A DNA stretch of 64,000 nt from a virus. This document shows, piece by piece, positions 5,415 to 13,148 of the stretch (the first letter of the stretch is position 1; every line of letters begins with the position of its first letter). The translations under genes and the position numbers were made by a program. Below the pieces are notes generated by a model. That model made no database searches. It saw only the letters and a list, made by a program, of their open reading frames with translations, and was not told the DNA's origin. Where the stretch lies: the IMG/VR virus record IMGVR_UViG_3300029309_000013, positions 1-64,000 of that record. The stretch is one strand, 5' to 3'.

Positions 5415-5433
5415 AAAAAGTTTGCCTTTTTGC

Positions 5434-5462
5434 TTGACGACCTAAAAAGAACCTGTTACATT
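5434..5462 (+). promoter_or_regulatory. Early promoter, cassette 12
   Basis: AAAAAAGTTTGCCTTTTT, TTGACG (5434-5439), a 17-bp spacer and TACATT (5457-5462). The right arm of the dyad is changed (TAGA). It is the last cassette of the array. Confidence 0.82.
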
Positions 5463-5508
5463 ATTAGTGTAGACAAAAACAATAACCTCTAACTCCTCGG
5501 AGTAATCT

Positions 5509-6132
5509 ATGACTATCTCTACCACTTCATTCATTCAAGCCGAACTCGAAGCACGTTTCGCAGGACACACTGAGCAAGGCCAGTATGCTCTCGAATGCGC
5601 AGACGTTGAAGAGCTTCGTAACTATCCTGCTGTTGATACCGCGTTGGCTGCCACCCATAAAACACTCGGTGCTGGTTACGTTATCTTCGAGGGCTTCCTC
5701 AACGGTTCGCACGTTGTTGTCTTTCAAGCTGAGACAGTAGACCGCGACCGACCTGGGCGGGATGGTAGGTTCATCTCTAAGTACACTGCAGCCGGTTATG
5801 TTTCTGATACCCTGAAGCAAGTGTGCGAGCACATCGGAGACACCGACGTTGTTGAGCGTGCTATCGATAGCTACGTGTACGTCGATGGTTTCAACTGGTA
5901 CGCCGCTAACCCTGATGCCCTCGTGGTCGACCGCCCTACCGCTACCTCAGCCCCGGTGTCCAACGTGACCCCTGTGCTAGAGCGTAAGCGACAGCGAGCA
6001 GTGGAGCGCGCCAAGGCTGCCGTCACCACTAACACGTTTGCCGAAGATGTCGAGGACAGTTTTTGTCCGGAGTGGATGGCCGGTGAGCTTGCCGAAGCGT
6101 GGAGCGACTACGAAACATTCGGTGACTTCTAA
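5509..6132 (+). CDS. Largest early protein, unknown function (207 aa)
   Basis: SD CTCGGAG lies before the ATG. The 207 residues contain a mixed alpha/beta first half (AGYVIFEGFLNGSHVVVFQA), a Pro/Thr/Val linker around 145-160 (VDRPTATSAPVSNVTPV), a basic helix (ERKRQRAVERAKAAV) and an acidic C-terminus (EDVEDSFCPEW, DYETFGDF). Codons are conspicuously G+C-richer than in genes after 6400. No family is recognised. Confidence 0.78.
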   Translation: MTISTTSFIQAELEARFAGHTEQGQYALECADVEELRNYPAVDTALAATHKTLGAGYVIFEGFLNGSHVVVFQAETVDRDRPGRDGRFISKYTAAGYVSDTLKQVCEHIGDTDVVERAIDSYVYVDGFNWYAANPDALVVDRPTATSAPVSNVTPVLERKRQRAVERAKAAVTTNTFAEDVEDSFCPEWMAGELAEAWSDYETFGDF

Positions 6133-6327
6133 GAACCCGAGCGGCTCGACATTGTAGCGACAGCCGAAACAAAACAAAACGAAACAGCAGCGTGGGGGGT
6201 CCTCCCCCTGCCCCCCGTCGGGGCGGTCAGATATTGTCCGAAATAAGTACTTGACAAGGGCGGCGCGCGCAATAAGCGAAGCGGGGTACATTCAATACGG
6301 CTACAAAATTTCCGAGATTTTTGGTTT
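6133..6327 (+). other. G+C-rich gene-free junction
   Basis: No gene is seen between 6133 and 6425. The first half is far more G+C-rich than the rest of the window and holds two hairpins: CGAG-CGG-CTCG just after the stop, and GGGGG-TCCT-CCCCC at 6195-6208. Neither has a U-tract. A TTGACA at 6251-6256 and a TACATT at 6287-6292 resemble the cassettes but are 30 bp apart. This marks the boundary between the early array and the AT-rich region. Confidence 0.5.
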
Positions 6328-6357
6328 TTAACTCATTTGAGTTAAGAGCCTTTTTTT
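6328..6357 (+). terminator. Inverted repeat plus T-run (terminator or operator)
   Basis: Perfect 8-bp arms TTAACTCA (6328-6335) and TGAGTTAA (6338-6345) with a 2-base spacer, then GAGCC and seven T (6351-6357). The tight loop makes a protein-binding palindrome equally possible. TATAAT follows at 6362-6367, so the site may act on both transcription end and start. Confidence 0.5.
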
Positions 6358-6425
6358 GTGTTATAATTTACTATTTAATGCAGCAATGCCCTAAAAATTG
6401 CGGGAAAAAATTTTGGAGATTTAAC

Positions 6426-7430
6426 ATGAACATAACGAAAGAAAACCTTGTATCGATTATTAAAGAAGAGCTAGATAACGTACTGTCGGAACAAGAACCC
6501 ACGATTGATGAAAAGTGGGAGACTTACAGAGCAACAAGAACCCGTGAATGGGAAAATGCTATTGTTAAATCATTATTTGGAGATAATGAGCCAAGCAAAA
6601 GAGTATATGGCTATCCAGAAAGTCAAGACTTTCGCCAAGGCACTAAAAAAATTAGTGGTATGTTTTTTAATAAATTTGCGAGAGAGCGTTTTGCTAAAGA
6701 ACATGCAGATATTTGGAAGCCAGGATCAAATGATGTAGGATCATATGATGAAGTAAGGAAATTTGTTGTTGATTTAGGGAACGCTTTCTTTACACAAGCT
6801 CAAGTCAACACCCAGGACGGAGCACAACTTACACTTGACCAAGCATCACCGTCGGTAAGAGCAAGCGTTTTGCAATCAAGAGATAATGCCTTAAAGCGAA
6901 GCATAGAAATGATTGATCCACCAAGCAGCGGCACACAAAGCACTAGTGACTCAGGCGATAGAAAGAAAGCCGAGAATGATTACATGAGAGTGTTTAAGTT
7001 TTGGAACGGGGAAGATGAAACCATCAGCAAAATTGGCGGCAATGCTCCGCAGCCGATCACAGCTATCATTAAAGGAGCTTTTGACGTAGAAGACGAGGAT
7101 GCAAAACAAATTGGCTTTACGATATTGAACACTTTGGTTGCGAAAACAAAACCGACATTTAAGGACGGCAGCAGATATTCAGGCGAAAGATTTGGACAAA
7201 GCGATTTCATGAGAATGTTGGCCGACTTTGTGACCGGCGACGTTACTATCGGAAAAGCCGAAGAGCTTGAATGGAAAGAAGGTGAGTTTGAGAAGTACGT
7301 ATTGGGTGTGCTAAATAATATTGCCGACAGAAATCCGGAGCTACAAAAGCGCCGCAAGCAACAACAGGAACCGGAAGCAGAACGACCAAGTTTAAGACAA
7401 AGGTTCAGTAGGTTCTTAGGTAGATCATGA
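6426..7430 (+). CDS. Motif-tagged candidate head cargo protein (334 aa)
   Basis: The ATG at 6426 is chosen for SD GGAG (6415-6418). The open frame extends to a TTG at 6321 but without an SD. The N-terminus reads NLVSIIKEELDNVLSEQ, the short amphipathic motif shared by many proteins between 6.4 and 24 kb. The remaining 310 residues are hydrophilic and largely helical, with a Ser/Gly/Thr linker near residue 160-175 and a basic, Gln-rich end. No known fold is recognised. The motif suggests head targeting with cleavage near the LSE. The stop overlaps the next micro-gene (ATGA). Confidence 0.72.
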   Translation: MNITKENLVSIIKEELDNVLSEQEPTIDEKWETYRATRTREWENAIVKSLFGDNEPSKRVYGYPESQDFRQGTKKISGMFFNKFARERFAKEHADIWKPGSNDVGSYDEVRKFVVDLGNAFFTQAQVNTQDGAQLTLDQASPSVRASVLQSRDNALKRSIEMIDPPSSGTQSTSDSGDRKKAENDYMRVFKFWNGEDETISKIGGNAPQPITAIIKGAFDVEDEDAKQIGFTILNTLVAKTKPTFKDGSRYSGERFGQSDFMRMLADFVTGDVTIGKAEELEWKEGEFEKYVLGVLNNIADRNPELQKRRKQQQEPEAERPSLRQRFSRFLGRS

Positions 7431-7504
7431 TTGTTGTACAAGAAGTATATTGTGATGTATGCGGTTGCACTCCGTGCGATTGCCTATGGGGCACCGATGA
7501 GTGA
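7427..7504 (+). CDS. Cys-rich micro-protein (25 aa)
   Basis: The ATG at 7427 overlaps the preceding TGA by the ATGA arrangement common in this genome, and TGA ends at 7504. The 25 residues include CDVCGCTPCDC, five cysteines in eleven positions, which could hold one zinc ion or form disulfides. There is no strong SD, so it would depend on coupled translation. It is probably real because of the overlap and cysteine spacing, but it is too short for statistics. Confidence 0.45.
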   Translation: MIVVQEVYCDVCGCTPCDCLWGTDE

Positions 7505-7514
7505 GCGTTATCAC

Positions 7515-7530
7515 AAAACTCGAGTTTTTT
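7515..7530 (+). terminator. AAAACTCGAGTTTT palindrome with T-run
   Basis: A perfect 14-base palindrome (7515-7528) ending in a run of six T (7525-7530). It is short for an intrinsic terminator but placed correctly, ten bases after the micro-gene stop. Confidence 0.45.
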
Positions 7531-7546
7531 GACAATTGTGCAACAG

Positions 7547-7574
7547 CCCTCCTATTTATTCAGGAGGGTTTTTT
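7547..7574 (+). promoter_or_regulatory. Hairpin that hides the SD of the lipoprotein gene
   Basis: CCCTCC (7547-7552) pairs perfectly with GGAGGG (7563-7568), a 10-base loop lies between, and six T follow (7569-7574). The GGAGGG is also the only SD for the ATG at 7575. The element has the form of an intrinsic terminator placed on the ribosome site, so read-through and translation would both be limited when it folds. Confidence 0.7.
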
Positions 7575-9137
7575 ATGTTGTGGTTATTTCTAGCTTTTAT
7601 TTCTTGTACGGATTATGGGGTCACTGCTGTTAAGTTAAGAGAACAAGATGTTCTTGCTTATCCCGATCATATAAATTTCGGGCACCTCATTGCTGGTGAC
7701 GAAAGTGACTCGGATAGCTTCGCCGTTATTAATACTGGTGATGAAGTGCTTACCGTGTATAGTGTGGATTTGATTTCAGGAAATAATCGTTTTGGCTTAA
7801 CTGGGCCTGAAGAAGATCGTTATATCATTGAGCCAGGAGAACACATCAGTTTCGATGTCGATTATACTCCTCAGACATTTGAGTCAAACGGTGCTTATGT
7901 TGAGATCACCTCTGATGACCCTGACGAACCAAAGGTTCGGGTCCATCTTGAGGGATATGGAGATGCTCCCGTTATTTCTGTTACACCAGAGGTAACCGAC
8001 TATGGAGATATATCTATCGGCTGTGATAACGAAGAAAGAATAACGATTCGCAACGAAGGCAATATGGATCTTGTTGTTAATGACGTTACCCAACTTGTTA
8101 CTCAACCTGTAGAGATCGTTATGGAGTTTGGTTCTCTTCCGCCTCCGCCTTGGACAATTCCTCCTAATCAAGAGTTAGATTTTCTTGTTTCTTATGTTCC
8201 TTTGGATATTGGTAGTGATCGGTCCGAGATTGAGATTGATTCTAACGATCCAACCAACGGACTTGTGCTTGTTACTCAAGAGGGACACGGCGATATTGAA
8301 CAATGGCACGTTGAAAACTGGGAGCAAGAGGATGTTCCTATCTTGGATATCTTGTGGGTTATCGATGATTCTGGTTCGATGTATCCATTTCAAAATGCTA
8401 TTGGTGTAAATGTCTCTGCTTTCTTTACAAATTTTTTAGCGTCTGCGCCTGACTATCACATGGCTGTTATTACTACGACTAGTCCTCACTTTGTTAACCA
8501 TACTTGGATTGATCAATATACGGTCTATCCTGCCCTTGAGCTTTCGCAAATGGTTACCGTGGGTATTATGGGCGCCGGTATGGAAAAGGGCCTTGAAATG
8601 GCCGCCTTGAGCCTCGCAAGCACTACGGCTGCTGGTCCCGGAGGATTATTTTTTAGGGACGAAGCTGCGCTGGTAGTAATTTGGGTCTCGGATGAGCCTG
8701 ATTGGTCCTCTAACACCTGGAGTTATTACGCCAACTTCTTTTCTAACTTGAAAGATCCCGGTATGTTTTATCCAATTGGTATTATTGGTGATGTTCCTGG
8801 TGGATGTGTATACAACTCTCCTCACGGTATTAGAAATGCACAAGCTGGTGCTGGATATTATGAACTTATAAATTATTTTTACGGTGATGTTTATTCAATA
8901 TGCGCTCAAGATTGGGGTAACCAAATGCAACGAGTGGCGAATAGTGTTGTTAATCGTATTTCATTCCGTCTAGCAAACGCTGATGTTATGGAATCATCCA
9001 TTGAAGTTAGAGTAAACGGACAAATTGTGACCGATTGGACTTTTGACGTTAATGCAAACGCCGTTAAGTTTGATCAAGGCGCTGTCCCAGATGCTGGTAA
9101 CACTATTGAAATCTCATATGCTACTTGGGGTTGCTAA
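7575..9137 (+). CDS. vWA-domain lipoprotein with two anchor-D-like repeats (520 aa)
   Basis: The start at 7575 gives a short lipoprotein signal, MLWLFLAFISC, with the Cys as the likely lipidated residue; the -3 residue (Phe) is not ideal for a lipobox. Residues about 30-135 and 135-245 are two Ig-like repeats of the choice-of-anchor-D/HYDIN type (INFGHL, VINTGDEVL, ITSDDPDEPKVRVHLEG). From about 258 follows a von Willebrand A domain with an intact MIDAS motif DDSGS (264-268) and later IWVSDEPDWS. The C-terminus is a strand-rich tail. It would sit on the host envelope. Such proteins are common in deltaproteobacteria and unexpected in a phage. Possible roles are surface change against superinfection or host adhesion. 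Confidence 0.8.
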   Translation: MLWLFLAFISCTDYGVTAVKLREQDVLAYPDHINFGHLIAGDESDSDSFAVINTGDEVLTVYSVDLISGNNRFGLTGPEEDRYIIEPGEHISFDVDYTPQTFESNGAYVEITSDDPDEPKVRVHLEGYGDAPVISVTPEVTDYGDISIGCDNEERITIRNEGNMDLVVNDVTQLVTQPVEIVMEFGSLPPPPWTIPPNQELDFLVSYVPLDIGSDRSEIEIDSNDPTNGLVLVTQEGHGDIEQWHVENWEQEDVPILDILWVIDDSGSMYPFQNAIGVNVSAFFTNFLASAPDYHMAVITTTSPHFVNHTWIDQYTVYPALELSQMVTVGIMGAGMEKGLEMAALSLASTTAAGPGGLFFRDEAALVVIWVSDEPDWSSNTWSYYANFFSNLKDPGMFYPIGIIGDVPGGCVYNSPHGIRNAQAGAGYYELINYFYGDVYSICAQDWGNQMQRVANSVVNRISFRLANADVMESSIEVRVNGQIVTDWTFDVNANAVKFDQGAVPDAGNTIEISYATWGC

Positions 9138-9174
9138 TATTGTTCGCAACTATTTAGCTTGAGGAACTTTTACC

Positions 9175-9522
9175 ATGATTACTTTTGTAGCACCTAAATT
9201 TTTGGCCGCGATTTCTATTTTTATTAACATTGGAGACATTACTCTTTGGCCTTTTGTTATTACACGCGAACCAATGGATCAGATTACAAAAAATCACAAA
9301 CGAATTCAGTTAAAGCAACAGGAAGAACTTTTAATTTTTGGATTTTACGCTCTGTATATATATTATTGGTTCAAAGGAATGAAAAAATACAAAGGATCCA
9401 AGAGACAAAGGATGCTAGCCTATCGAAACATTCCTTTTGTTAGAGAGGCTTATCAACACCAAATGAGTGATATCTACACTATGAGAAGAAAATCCTACGC
9501 TTGGTGGGAATATAGAAAATGA
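9175..9522 (+). CDS. Small membrane protein (115 aa)
   Basis: GAGG precedes the ATG at a longer spacing. Hydrophobic segments lie at about 5-28 (APKFLAAISIFINIGDITLW) and 60-75 (LLIFGFYALYIYYWF), followed by a basic, aromatic C-terminus (KKYKGSKRQRM, YAWWEYRK). Two membrane passes with the basic tail in the cytoplasm are likely. It overlaps the following kinase gene by 4 bp, so the two are probably made together. Family unknown. Confidence 0.7.
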   Translation: MITFVAPKFLAAISIFINIGDITLWPFVITREPMDQITKNHKRIQLKQQEELLIFGFYALYIYYWFKGMKKYKGSKRQRMLAYRNIPFVREAYQHQMSDIYTMRRKSYAWWEYRK

Positions 9523-11855
9523 GCAACTATAATGATAACTGGAAACAGTTTTTAAATGAAATGTATTCAACCTCTGCAACTAAGCAGGATGGTATGGGTC
9601 TTCCAACAGTATCAGCCGAGGAAGAATTTGAAGGATACAAAGAAAGAGCGCAACACTCATCTGATAATAGGCCTGCGTTACAGAATGTTAGCGAAGAAGA
9701 TGCTATAGAAGAAAAGAAAAAGAAGCGAGATTGCTTTAAAAACAAAACATTCAGTGGAAAAGTACGTTGCACCATCAGGAAAAAAAATATTTCTAAGAAA
9801 CGGGCCTCTGCTTATGTTGCCTCTGTCCTCAGAGATATGGGTGAACTGGATGAAGCTGACTCTTATCACTGGAATGAACCTAGCTGGCATTACGATGGTG
9901 GATATGGAGACCCAGAGGGTCCTGACTCTAAGTGGTATCTTGGCGAAGAAGAACTGGAAGAAAAGAAAAATCGTAAAGGAGCAAGTTCATCATATTGCAA
10001 AAAAACTCCTTGTAAAGATATGGGCTTTACTCAAAAAGCCAGTTGTAAGTCTCAAGGCATAAAAGACTGCTATAGAGGGAAGAAAAATGAATCTAAAGAG
10101 AAAAAGTCTAAAATAGACTTAATGCTACCCAGAGGTAAGAAAGTTGTTCTAAAAGCAGAAGATAAAGATTATGATCGTGGTTTAGTTGTTAAACTACTTG
10201 ATGATGGCGGTTATGATGTTTATTACTGGTATGAAAATCCAGATGATATATATCCAGCAGAAATAAAAATTGATGATAAGTTAATCACTAAAGATGGCAA
10301 GGTTGTTCACATAGGTTATCATCCGGAGTTAAAAAATGAGAGAAAAGATCCTAAAGTCGGTACTGGAAAGAAACCTAAAGGCTCTGGAAGGCGACTGTAT
10401 ACGGATGAGGACCCTAGCGACACTGTTTCTGTTGAATTCTCTAGTGTTGCTGCGATTAAAAGAACGCTAGCTAAGTCTAGTTTTAAGTCTAAGTCTCACA
10501 AAAGACAATCTCAGATAATAAATCTTATACATCAAAGAGCCAGAGCTGCTTACAAGAACGCTAAAGACCCTAAAGTTAAGGCAAGACTCAAGAAAGCTTT
10601 TAAATATGCTGAGCGGAGGAAAGAAGCTTCTAAGAAAAAAACAAAAGCAAGACAAAAAAAGAAAAATGAGAGCCTCCGACGCATCATTCAGGAAGAACTT
10701 AACGTTGTAAGGTTAGAAAAACTGATTAATGTCTCTGATATGGAGTACTTATCTGCTGGTAGATTTGGAAGCGTGTTTACGGCAACACACCCAGAGTATG
10801 GTAACATAGCTCTAAAGGTTCTTAGTTTAGATTCTGGTAAGTCTGATAGTGATTTTGCTGGTGCAGATCCTGTTAAAGTAAGACAAGAGATCAGTAATTA
10901 CGAAAATGTTGGTATTGCTGTCGATTCAAATGATCAAGTTGCTAAACATTTTCCAAAAATTTATGATGTTGGTATGAAAAGAGATGGTGATGATGTAATT
11001 GGTTATGTTATTATGGAACTTATTAAGCCAAGCCCTTATTCACAGGAAATAATTAATACATTATTCTCTGGTGTGGAAAGAATAGCAAGAATTGAGAATG
11101 AAGACTGGTGGACACCTGACCCAATAGGACCTGAGGGTGAATTATATGGTAAAGAATTGTCCATAGACAGAAAAACAGAAAATATTTTTCTTTATGACCA
11201 AGAATCTGTTAAAGGTATGATAAAAGAACTATGGGATCAAATCAAAACAGAACTTGATTGGAGCAACATGGACGAAGATCAGTTAAGTTCCTTGATTCAA
11301 GCTGGATCTGAAGACATAACAAAGATTACCGAAACAATACATGGTTTGTTTCGCAATTACTTTACAAATATTGAAGCAATTTCTGATTCTGCTATTGAAT
11401 CAAGGTATAATCAAGCAAGAAATATGGTATTGAGCGCATCTTCTACGGCAAGTTCTAAGTTAAACAACCTACAATCAATAATTGACTCTGATTATGGTAG
11501 TCGTCCTGTTGCGAAACTTGGCGTCATGGCTGTTACGGCAGCAATACTTGAGTTCTTAAAGAGATTTCCACTAAAAGATAGTTTTGATTATTTCTTGCCG
11601 GGCTGGTTACAAGATGCAATTACCTATCCTAAAATGTTTGAAGTTATTCCTGCGCATTATTATTCAAGTAGCCTTAAGGATGTCCGAAAAGATATACCTG
11701 AAGCTGCTGTATCGCTAGAAAAATCCTTCAAAGCACTAAAAGATGAGGTTGGTCTTGTACCGAGAGACCTTCACTCTTTAAATGTTATGGTTAAAGACGA
11801 TACAGGTGGTATAGTTATAGTTGATGTTGGTAGTTTTCAAGAAGTTAAAGGTTAA
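9519..11855 (+). CDS. Multi-module protein with C-terminal protein kinase domain (778 aa)
   Basis: Modules in order: residues 1-20, NDNWKQFLNEMYST, like a T4 head-targeting peptide; 66-112 and 150-190, basic Cys/Lys modules; 194-280, strand-rich SH3-like; 280-382, a GTGKKPKGSGRRLYTDE module (I recall DUF5824, unchecked); 383-398, ESLRRIIQEELNVV; 405-778, a kinase fold. The kinase shows a Gly loop (GRFGSVFTA, about 412), the ATP Lys in IALKVL, a catalytic RDLHSLNV with Asp and Asn (about 748-755) and DVG in place of DFG. A long insert lies between the lobes. The reaction would be protein phosphorylation. Two head-type motifs suggest it travels inside the virion. Confidence 0.75.
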   Translation: MSNYNDNWKQFLNEMYSTSATKQDGMGLPTVSAEEEFEGYKERAQHSSDNRPALQNVSEEDAIEEKKKKRDCFKNKTFSGKVRCTIRKKNISKKRASAYVASVLRDMGELDEADSYHWNEPSWHYDGGYGDPEGPDSKWYLGEEELEEKKNRKGASSSYCKKTPCKDMGFTQKASCKSQGIKDCYRGKKNESKEKKSKIDLMLPRGKKVVLKAEDKDYDRGLVVKLLDDGGYDVYYWYENPDDIYPAEIKIDDKLITKDGKVVHIGYHPELKNERKDPKVGTGKKPKGSGRRLYTDEDPSDTVSVEFSSVAAIKRTLAKSSFKSKSHKRQSQIINLIHQRARAAYKNAKDPKVKARLKKAFKYAERRKEASKKKTKARQKKKNESLRRIIQEELNVVRLEKLINVSDMEYLSAGRFGSVFTATHPEYGNIALKVLSLDSGKSDSDFAGADPVKVRQEISNYENVGIAVDSNDQVAKHFPKIYDVGMKRDGDDVIGYVIMELIKPSPYSQEIINTLFSGVERIARIENEDWWTPDPIGPEGELYGKELSIDRKTENIFLYDQESVKGMIKELWDQIKTELDWSNMDEDQLSSLIQAGSEDITKITETIHGLFRNYFTNIEAISDSAIESRYNQARNMVLSASSTASSKLNNLQSIIDSDYGSRPVAKLGVMAVTAAILEFLKRFPLKDSFDYFLPGWLQDAITYPKMFEVIPAHYYSSSLKDVRKDIPEAAVSLEKSFKALKDEVGLVPRDLHSLNVMVKDDTGGIVIVDVGSFQEVKG

Positions 11856-11860
11856 ATGAC

Positions 11861-11889
11861 TTGACGTTATAACTTAATTGTGTTATATT
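11861..11889 (+). promoter_or_regulatory. Sigma70-like promoter with dyad
   Basis: TTGACG (11861-11866), a 17-bp spacer and TATATT (11884-11889). TATAAC and GTTATA form an inverted repeat across the spacer and -10 box, similar in plan to the early cassettes. Confidence 0.75.
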
Positions 11890-11909
11890 AATATAAAGGT
11901 GATAAATTT

Positions 11910-13148
11910 ATGAAAGATCTGTTAAACAAAATTAGCTTACTTAGAGAAAATAAGAACGGTAAAGTGATTACTTTTGATTTTGATAACACAATTGTCTTCT
12001 CTCATGTAAATCATGACGACGAAGGTGGGCTAGCATATGCCCAGGGTGGCTTAAATCACTACATAATCGACCTAATTAAGAGTGTTAAGGCAAAGGGCTA
12101 CACTGTTTTTATCGTTACTGCACGGCAATCCTCGCTTGAACAAGGCGATTCATCTGTTCAAAGCTTCGTTGATAAGTTAAAACTACCAGTGGATGGTGTT
12201 TTCTTCACTAATGGTGAGCCAAAAGCAAGAAAACTGTATGAATTAGGGTCTACTATACACTACGATGATGACCCAAAGGAGCATGAAGCGGTGGTTGCGT
12301 TCCGACAACTACACCCAGACTTCAATATGTCGATAAAATACCCAGATGAGAACCTAAAAGATACTGATGAGGTCGCTAAAGGTATGATTATAACCCTAGA
12401 TGGAAGATATATTATACTAAAAAGGGCTGATACTGGTGAGTGGGATGCTCCCGGTGGTCACTCAAGGCAAGGTGAGACCCCGAATTATGCTTTTTTTAGA
12501 GAAGTAAGGGAGGAAACTGGTCTAAGTCTAGTCAGAGCAGAGTATCTAGAGACTAGATCTGTTGCATTTAACGGTAAAGATGAAGAGATACACTACTTTA
12601 TTGGTCATATCAACAATGATTTTGACGATTTACACAAAATAATCCAACTAGATCAAGAAAATGTTGAGTATTTTGTTGGAGATATAGTAGAAATCATTGA
12701 TAAATGTAAAGAAGGCTGTACAAGGATTGTTAAAGACCTTATTGATATGGTTGATGACGATCAAATAGTCAGAGAAGTAAAGAGTTTTCAAAGCAAAATG
12801 AAGAGTGGTCACCAAAAAGGAAAGAAAAAACTCATTGGGCTTGGCGGAAGCAAGACAACGGGTGCTGATGGGCTTAAAAGAGTCAAAGATTTTACCAGAT
12901 CTAAGTCTCCCCCTGCTGGATTTGGTGTTTTAGAGGAAGAAGATGAACAAAAACGAAAGATTAAAGTTAAAATTCTATCACGAGTTGAGGAAAAAAGAAA
13001 AAAGAAGAAGAAAAAGAAGAAAAAATCTTCAAAACCAAGAAGACAAGCTTACTACGGCGGCTTTTTCCCCTACGGAGGCACTTCAACACAAGATTCAAGC
13101 TCTGGAAGTGGCGATGCAGGAGGAGATGGAGGCGGTGGCGGTGAGTAA
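11910..13148 (+). CDS. HAD phosphatase-Nudix hydrolase fusion (412 aa)
   Basis: AAGGTG precedes the ATG. Residues 1-15 contain ISLLREN, a possible head-type motif. Residues 18-140 are a HAD-type phosphatase (FDFDNT nucleophile motif, IVTARQS, HYDDDP). Residues 152-260 are a Nudix domain with a complete box: GETP, then REVREETGL. After about 290 comes a basic stretch (GHQKGKKKLIGLGG, SKSPPAGFGVLEEE), a run of ten lysines, and a Gly/Ser/Asp-rich tail. Nudix enzymes cut nucleoside-diphosphate-linked compounds, and the HAD part would remove a phosphate. The pair might process NAD, ADP-ribose or RNA ends. The next gene overlaps by 8 bp. Confidence 0.8.
   Translation: MKDLLNKISLLRENKNGKVITFDFDNTIVFSHVNHDDEGGLAYAQGGLNHYIIDLIKSVKAKGYTVFIVTARQSSLEQGDSSVQSFVDKLKLPVDGVFFTNGEPKARKLYELGSTIHYDDDPKEHEAVVAFRQLHPDFNMSIKYPDENLKDTDEVAKGMIITLDGRYIILKRADTGEWDAPGGHSRQGETPNYAFFREVREETGLSLVRAEYLETRSVAFNGKDEEIHYFIGHINNDFDDLHKIIQLDQENVEYFVGDIVEIIDKCKEGCTRIVKDLIDMVDDDQIVREVKSFQSKMKSGHQKGKKKLIGLGGSKTTGADGLKRVKDFTRSKSPPAGFGVLEEEDEQKRKIKVKILSRVEEKRKKKKKKKKKSSKPRRQAYYGGFFPYGGTSTQDSSSGSGDAGGDGGGGGE

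Noticed and set aside
5977-6291. Minus-strand ORF across the G+C-rich junction
   Set aside because: It overlaps the end of a solid plus-strand gene in anti-frame and all supported genes here are on the plus strand.
6251-6292. TTGACA and TACATT as a thirteenth early cassette
   Set aside because: The boxes are 30 bp apart, the upstream A/T element is missing and the spacer is G+C-rich, so polymerase would not use them as a pair. It may be a remnant.
7529-7558. TTGACA at 7529 as promoter of the lipoprotein gene
   Set aside because: The best -10 at the right distance (TATTTA) matches only half the consensus and lies in the hairpin loop. It remains possible but unsupported.
12943-13140. N-terminal extension of the gene ending at 13470
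   Set aside because: The Lys/Arg-rich stretch is only another frame of the lysine-coding run in the Nudix gene. The GTG at 13141 has a good SD.
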